NCBI GenBank assembly: GCA_913046825.1
Contig: CAJWTF010000008.1
Location: 1-55,067 of the forward strand
From: an uncultured Rickettsiales bacterium
GTDB taxonomy: Bacteria; Pseudomonadota; Alphaproteobacteria; UBA8366
Reading direction: 5' to 3'
Length of the DNA stretch: 55,067 bases
Below are positions 51,147 through 55,067 of the stretch, one piece after another. Each line of letters begins with the position of its first letter. Positions within the stretch are counted from its first letter, which is position 1. Position numbers and translations under genes: made by a program. A model generated the notes under the pieces. The model was not told the DNA's origin. It did no database searches and saw nothing but the letters and a program-made list of their open reading frames with translations.

Positions 51147-52565
51147 GTGAACGACACTGTGTTATCCGACCCAATAGAAACCAACCTTGCCGTGATCGGC
51201 GGCGGGCTCTCTGGATTAACGGCTGGTGTCACTGCTGCTGAACGGGGCCTCTCCGTCCACGTGTTCGAGCGGGGTGCCGAAGAGCGCTATCCTTGCAACT
51301 CGCGCTTCGCGGGCGGTGCCTTCCATGTCGCCTATACCGACCCGACGTCGGATCCCAGTGGCCTGGTCGATGCAATCAATCGGGTCACGAAGGACGAAGC
51401 CGACCCGAATCTCGCCACTGTCGTTGCGGAGAATGCTGCGCGCACCATCTATTGGCTGCGCGACCACGGCGTCGACTTTTCACCGGGCCCAACGCCGATG
51501 CACAAATTCATGGTCACGCCGCACCGGCCGATGCTAGCCGGACTCGACTGGCCAGGTCACGGCCCAGACGAAATGATCAAAACTCTGACCCGTAAGCTGT
51601 TGGCCGCCGGCGGCACATTGCACCGCGATGCGGAGGCTCTGGAACTCTTTATGGATGGCGAGGCGTGTAAGGGTATGAGCGTCCTTATTGGCGAGGACAA
51701 TCCGATCCAGGTTTCCGCGAAGTCGGTACTGATCGCCGATGGTGGGTTCCAAGGGAATCCCAACATGGTCGGCAAATATATAGCGAAACGGCCCGATCTG
51801 TTGGTCCAGCGGAGCGCTGGCACGGCGACCGGCGATGGTATCCGTATGGCAGAGGCAGCGGGTGCGGAATTGATCTTCATGGAGCGTTTCTACGGTCATT
51901 TTCTCGCGCGTGAGGCCATGCAAAGAGAAGGCTTCAGTCCATATCCGCAGCTCGATCAAATCGCCGCTGCCGCCATCGTTGTCGACAATACCGGTCGCCG
52001 GTTCGTCGATGAAGGTCTCGGCGGTATCTATATGTCGAATGTGGTCTCGCGTTTCGACAATCCAGCCGCAACCTTCACCATTTTCGACCGTGACATTTGG
52101 GAGAAGGGCCCCGGCGTCAAATCCGTCTACCCCGCCAATCCAACGATCGAACGCTCGGGTGGCACGGTCTATCGTGCGGAGAGCCCCGCGGATCTGGCGC
52201 GCCAACTCGAGGTCAATCCCGGCACCCTGACCGAGACCATCGAGAGCTATAATAATTGCCTGCAAGATGGAAGCCGGCTGGCGCAGGGCATACCACGCAG
52301 CGACCACGCGGTCCCTGCCGCCCCGCTCGATACCAGCGCGTTGCTGGCGATCCCGTTGGTTGTCGGCATCACCAACACCATGGGCGGTATCGCCATCGAC
52401 GCCACAATGCGGGTCAAACGACCCGACGGCAGCACCATCGACGGTCTCTATGCTATCGGTGGGTCGACCGGTGGCTTGGAAGGCGGCGGCACCATCGGCT
52501 ATGTCGGTGGATTAATCAAAGCAGCGCTCACCGGTCTGATCGCCGGTGAAGCCGTCGCGGCTTAA
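51147..52565 (+). CDS. FAD-dependent dehydrogenase, fumarate reductase/tricarballylate dehydrogenase-like
   Basis: A 472-residue flavoprotein of the fumarate reductase/KsdD/TcuA group: FAD motif VIGGGLSGLTAGVTAAERG, ERYPCNSRFAGGAFHV, DGGFQGNPNMVGKY, GDGIRMAEAAGAEL, GRRFVDEGLGG, NTMGGIAIDATMRV and IGGSTGGLEGGGTIGYVGGLIKAALTG. GTG 51147 is behind AAGGGAG. The family oxidises or reduces C-C bonds next to carboxylates or ketones; TcuA makes cis-aconitate from tricarballylate. That would fit the nearby aconitase, but no TcuB/TcuC genes are present. An adjacent paralogue is broken. It is followed within 15 bases by a luciferase-like gene. Confidence 0.9.
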   Translation: MNDTVLSDPIETNLAVIGGGLSGLTAGVTAAERGLSVHVFERGAEERYPCNSRFAGGAFHVAYTDPTSDPSGLVDAINRVTKDEADPNLATVVAENAARTIYWLRDHGVDFSPGPTPMHKFMVTPHRPMLAGLDWPGHGPDEMIKTLTRKLLAAGGTLHRDAEALELFMDGEACKGMSVLIGEDNPIQVSAKSVLIADGGFQGNPNMVGKYIAKRPDLLVQRSAGTATGDGIRMAEAAGAELIFMERFYGHFLAREAMQREGFSPYPQLDQIAAAAIVVDNTGRRFVDEGLGGIYMSNVVSRFDNPAATFTIFDRDIWEKGPGVKSVYPANPTIERSGGTVYRAESPADLARQLEVNPGTLTETIESYNNCLQDGSRLAQGIPRSDHAVPAAPLDTSALLAIPLVVGITNTMGGIAIDATMRVKRPDGSTIDGLYAIGGSTGGLEGGGTIGYVGGLIKAALTGLIAGEAVAA

Positions 52566-52579
52566 CCAGGGGTCTCGCC

Positions 52580-53602
52580 ATGCGTATGGATCTTTCCCTC
52601 AATATTCGCGGCCAATATCCCCCCGGGGACGATATGCCGGCGCGGCTGGAAGAACTGTTAGAGCAAGTTCGGTTAGCCGAAAGAATCGGCTTCAGGGCGA
52701 TAACCAAATCGCAGCACTATAGCTCAACACCGTTCCAGGAAATCCAGCAGATACCCTTCCTCGCGCGCGCCGCTGCCGAGGTGACTCACATGAAGCTGAT
52801 CACTTCGATCACCCTGCTACCACTACAGAAACCGCTCGACATGGCGGAACAACTCTCCGCTCTCGATCTGATCTCCGGCGGGAAAGTGATCTTTGGCGTG
52901 GGGCTCGGTTACCGGGAAGTTGAATTCAAGGCCTTTGGCACGACTGGTAAGGAGCGGGTGAAGCGTTTCGAAGAAAACTTGGCGGCGATCAAGCGGTTGT
53001 GGACCGAAGATAAAGTCACCATGGCCGGATCGCATTTCGAGTTGATCGAGGCAACCTGCTCGCTGCGCCCGCAGCAAAACCCGCACCCACCAATCTGGAT
53101 GGGCGCCAATGCGGATGTTGCGATCAGGCGCGCGGCGCGGCTCGGCGACAGTTGGATGATCAACCCTCATAACCGGGTCGACACCATCGTCCAGCAAATC
53201 GAGGTCTATAAACGCGCGCTCGAAAAGGCCAGTAAGCCGTTTCCGGATGTATTACCGATCTCGCGCGAGATGTTCGTCGGCAAGGATCGCGCGGACGCGA
53301 TCCGCCAGGCAGAGCCCTATGTCGCAGCCAAGTACAAAGCCTATCACGAATGGGGCCAAGACAAGCAAATGCCGGAAGGCGATAACGACCTTGGAATGGC
53401 CTATGAAGAATTACAGGACGGCCGCTTTATTTTCGGTTCGGTCGACGAGGTCGCGGAGCAAGTCATCGCGCTGGCGAAAGCGACCGGTATCAATCAACTG
53501 GGATGTCCGGTGCAATGGATCGGCATGCCGCAAAGCCACGTTATCGAGCAGATGCACCTGTTGGGAGAAGAAGTACTGCCCCGAGTGAGGCAAGGACTAT
53601 AA
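52580..53602 (+). CDS. Luciferase-like monooxygenase (LLM), tandem copy A
   Basis: A 340-residue luciferase-like flavin-dependent monooxygenase: MDLSLNIRGQYPPGDDMPARL, ITKSQHYSSTPFQE, LLPLQKPLDMAEQLSALDLISGGKVIFGVGLGYREVEFKAF and PPIWMGANADVAIRRAARLGDSWMINPHN. It shares more than half its residues with the next gene. AGGGGT precedes ATG 52580. It starts 15 bases after the flavoprotein stop, suggesting one operon from the enolase-superfamily gene to this point. Substrate unknown. Confidence 0.92.
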   Translation: MRMDLSLNIRGQYPPGDDMPARLEELLEQVRLAERIGFRAITKSQHYSSTPFQEIQQIPFLARAAAEVTHMKLITSITLLPLQKPLDMAEQLSALDLISGGKVIFGVGLGYREVEFKAFGTTGKERVKRFEENLAAIKRLWTEDKVTMAGSHFELIEATCSLRPQQNPHPPIWMGANADVAIRRAARLGDSWMINPHNRVDTIVQQIEVYKRALEKASKPFPDVLPISREMFVGKDRADAIRQAEPYVAAKYKAYHEWGQDKQMPEGDNDLGMAYEELQDGRFIFGSVDEVAEQVIALAKATGINQLGCPVQWIGMPQSHVIEQMHLLGEEVLPRVRQGL

Positions 53603-53614
53603 TTTAAAAAGAAC

Positions 53615-53685
53615 GTCATCCTTAGCCTGTCGAAGGACGGCGTACCGCATTGAGCGCAGGCTCCCTTCGAAAGGCTCAGGATGAT
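53615..53685. repeat. 71-bp inverted intergenic repeat of a second type
   Basis: Arms GTCATCCTTAGCCTGTCGAA (53615-53637) and its near-complement (53663-53685) around about 25 bases. It differs from the 72-bp family. The downstream gene's frame runs open through it, which would give a false N-terminal extension; the true start is at 53731. Confidence 0.8.
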
Positions 53686-53730
53686 GATCCTTTAATTGCG
53701 GAAAACTTCGAAACACGCACGGAGAACACA

Positions 53731-54753
53731 ATGCCGATGGATTTAATCATGGTGCTGCGCGGGCAATACAATGCCGGCGAAGACATGGCCGCGCGCCTGG
53801 AAGACCTATCGAACCAGGCGAAACTGGCGAAAGAGCTCGGATACTGGGGCATCGCCGTCCCAAGCCATTTCAGCGGAGCACCGCTCCAGTATTTCCATCA
53901 AACTTCAATGCTGGCCTATCTGGCGGCGCAGGTGAAGGACATCAAGCTCATCAGCGCCGTTAATCTCCTCCCCCTGCACAAACCGATGGATATCGCGGAG
54001 CAATACGCCGCCATCGACGTCATGAGCGGCGGAAACTTCATTTTCGGTACCGGAATTGGCTATCGGGACGTGGAATTCAAAGGCCACGGCTCACCGATGG
54101 AGGAGCGCGGCAAACGCTTCGAGGAAAACCTGGAAGCAGTCCGCCGCCTCTGGACAGAGGACACGGTGGACATGATCGGCTCTCATTTCGAGCTCGACGG
54201 CGCCAATTGTCCCTTGAAACCGCTGCAACGCCCCCACCCGCCGTTTTGGATCGGAGCCAACGCGGATGTCGCCATCAGACGCGCCGCAAGGATGTCTGAA
54301 GCCTGGATTATCAATCCTCATAACAAAATCGAAACAATTTTGCGTCAAATGGAAGTTTACAAAAAAACCCTGGATGAATGCGGTAAGCCGATGCCGACGG
54401 ACCTGCCCATGATGCGAGAAATCTTCGTCGCTCGGACCCGCGAGGAAGCCATAAAACTCGCCCGCCCGTATCTGGAAGCGAAATACAAAACCTACCACGA
54501 ATGGGGCCAAGACAAGGCGATGCCCAAGGGCGACGACGACCTCGGCATGGATTTCGACGAGTTACTCGACGACCGCTTTGTCTTCGGCTCTGTCGATGAG
54601 GTCGCGGAGCAAATCATTGCACTACAGAAACCAATTGGATTTAACCTGCTTTTCTGCGGCATCCAATGGGTCGGCATGTCTCACGACCAGGTAACGGAAC
54701 AGATGACGATCATGGCGAAAGAAGTGCTGCCGAAGGTGCGCCAGGGAATCTAA
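53731..54753 (+). CDS. Luciferase-like monooxygenase (LLM), tandem copy B
   Basis: A 340-residue luciferase-like monooxygenase, same length as its neighbour at 52580. Shared blocks: MDLIMVLRGQYNAGEDMAARLEDL, LLPLHKPMDIAEQYAAIDVMSGGNFIFGTGIGYRDVEFKGHG, RFEENLEAVRRLWTED, WIGANADVAIRRAARMSEAWIINPHN, YHEWGQDKAMPKGDDDLGM. The barrel loops that hold the substrate differ most (VPSHFSGAPLQYFHQ against KSQHYSSTPFQE). ATG 53731 has GGAG upstream; an earlier ATG at 53650 lies within a repeat. Likely a duplication that acquired different substrates. Confidence 0.92.
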   Translation: MPMDLIMVLRGQYNAGEDMAARLEDLSNQAKLAKELGYWGIAVPSHFSGAPLQYFHQTSMLAYLAAQVKDIKLISAVNLLPLHKPMDIAEQYAAIDVMSGGNFIFGTGIGYRDVEFKGHGSPMEERGKRFEENLEAVRRLWTEDTVDMIGSHFELDGANCPLKPLQRPHPPFWIGANADVAIRRAARMSEAWIINPHNKIETILRQMEVYKKTLDECGKPMPTDLPMMREIFVARTREEAIKLARPYLEAKYKTYHEWGQDKAMPKGDDDLGMDFDELLDDRFVFGSVDEVAEQIIALQKPIGFNLLFCGIQWVGMSHDQVTEQMTIMAKEVLPKVRQGI

Positions 54754-55067
54754 ATTTTTTGATACTTCTAGTAGAAGCATAGCAAACTGAAATTTTAAAA
54801 TTATTCCAAAGCGTTTCAATTCGCTTTAAAAATAATTAATGCCCCATTCAATTGTAATTTTGCATGCCGTAACTGGCACTGCTTGCCAATCAACCTTTCC
54901 GACGGAGGGAGATGGTCCTGCCGTCCTGTCAAATTGGGTAACGGAGTAATTTAGCCCTCAACTCCCAAGTGAGCTCGGTTTCCGATGCCTCGGTATGGAG
55001 ATTTTGTACAAGATTCAATGTGTTGAGGTGTTAATGGAGTGGTTCCCATGGCGCACCCGATGGGTGA
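54754..55067. other. Intergenic end of window, no clear gene
   Basis: The first 100 bases are AT-rich, with short hairpins (CTTCT/AGAAG near 54764 and AAAGCG/CGCTTT near 54811). I see no tRNA or known element. The last 20 bases start a frame at ATG 55048 (MAHPMG...), too short to identify; the start resembles some IS630-type transposases, which is only a guess. Confidence 0.4.

Noticed and set aside
54764..54830. Terminator after the last LLM gene
   Set aside because: Two weak hairpins exist but no T-run follows either in the direction of transcription.
1..55067. tRNA or rRNA genes
   Set aside because: No cloverleaf-like or conserved rRNA stretch was seen in the intergenic regions.

Overview
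The window looks like part of an alphaproteobacterial chromosome (Rhodospirillales-like heterotroph is my best guess; there is no rRNA or other marker gene to prove it). The reasons are moderately high GC, clear AGGAGG-type ribosome sites, families typical of metabolically broad alphaproteobacteria (two HyuA/HyuB pairs, CaiB/BaiF, MmgE/PrpD, luciferase-like monooxygenases, molybdenum hydroxylase) and intergenic 72-bp palindromic repeats. No tRNA, rRNA, CRISPR array, prophage or complete insertion sequence was seen.

Layout. 1-1150: end of a TauD-type dioxygenase, a small unknown gene, then a frameshifted VOC gene and an internally deleted crotonase. 1278-9027: a Rieske oxygenase (+) facing a seven-gene minus-strand set: AMDase/maleate-isomerase-like protein, thiol dioxygenase, 3-hydroxyisobutyrate dehydrogenase, D-aminoacylase-type amidohydrolase, cupin and two near-identical SDRs. 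9099-20064 (-): a decayed histidine kinase, then hyuB and hyuA separated by a 6-kb Psp/Yjf-like membrane operon (YjfI, PspA, DUF4178, DUF350, two membrane proteins, membrane-bound spermidine-synthase homologue) ending in a broken K+ channel. 20145-23959: a non-canonical D-Ala-D-Ala ligase homologue divergent from an alpha/beta hydrolase and a membrane-anchored Mur ligase.

24006-37338 is the most interesting block: hyuA-hyuB-marR, then FAD subunit, [2Fe-2S]/molybdopterin hydroxylase, 6-hydroxynicotinate reductase homologue, UPF0280, NadC homologue and a PhnN-AMP phosphorylase fusion. Two copies of an identical 18-bp palindrome, in opposite orientation, lie before hyuA and before the FAD subunit and are the likely MarR operators. 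I read this as an N-heterocycle (nicotinate-like) hydroxylation/reduction/lactam-opening pathway joined to an AMP-to-PRPP module feeding a phosphoribosyltransferase. The joint function is inference.

37433-54753: a decayed SpoIIE-type phosphatase, small membrane gene, MmgE/PrpD, TSUP permease, SDR, CaiB/BaiF CoA-transferase, cysteine desulfurase-like enzyme, HAD dehalogenase, a dead Lrp regulator, a divergent aconitase, three luciferase-like monooxygenases, an enolase-superfamily enzyme and two FAD dehydrogenase paralogues, one broken. The last 0.3 kb holds no clear gene. About eight pseudogenes show that the accessory content is turning over; some single frameshifts could be assembly errors.
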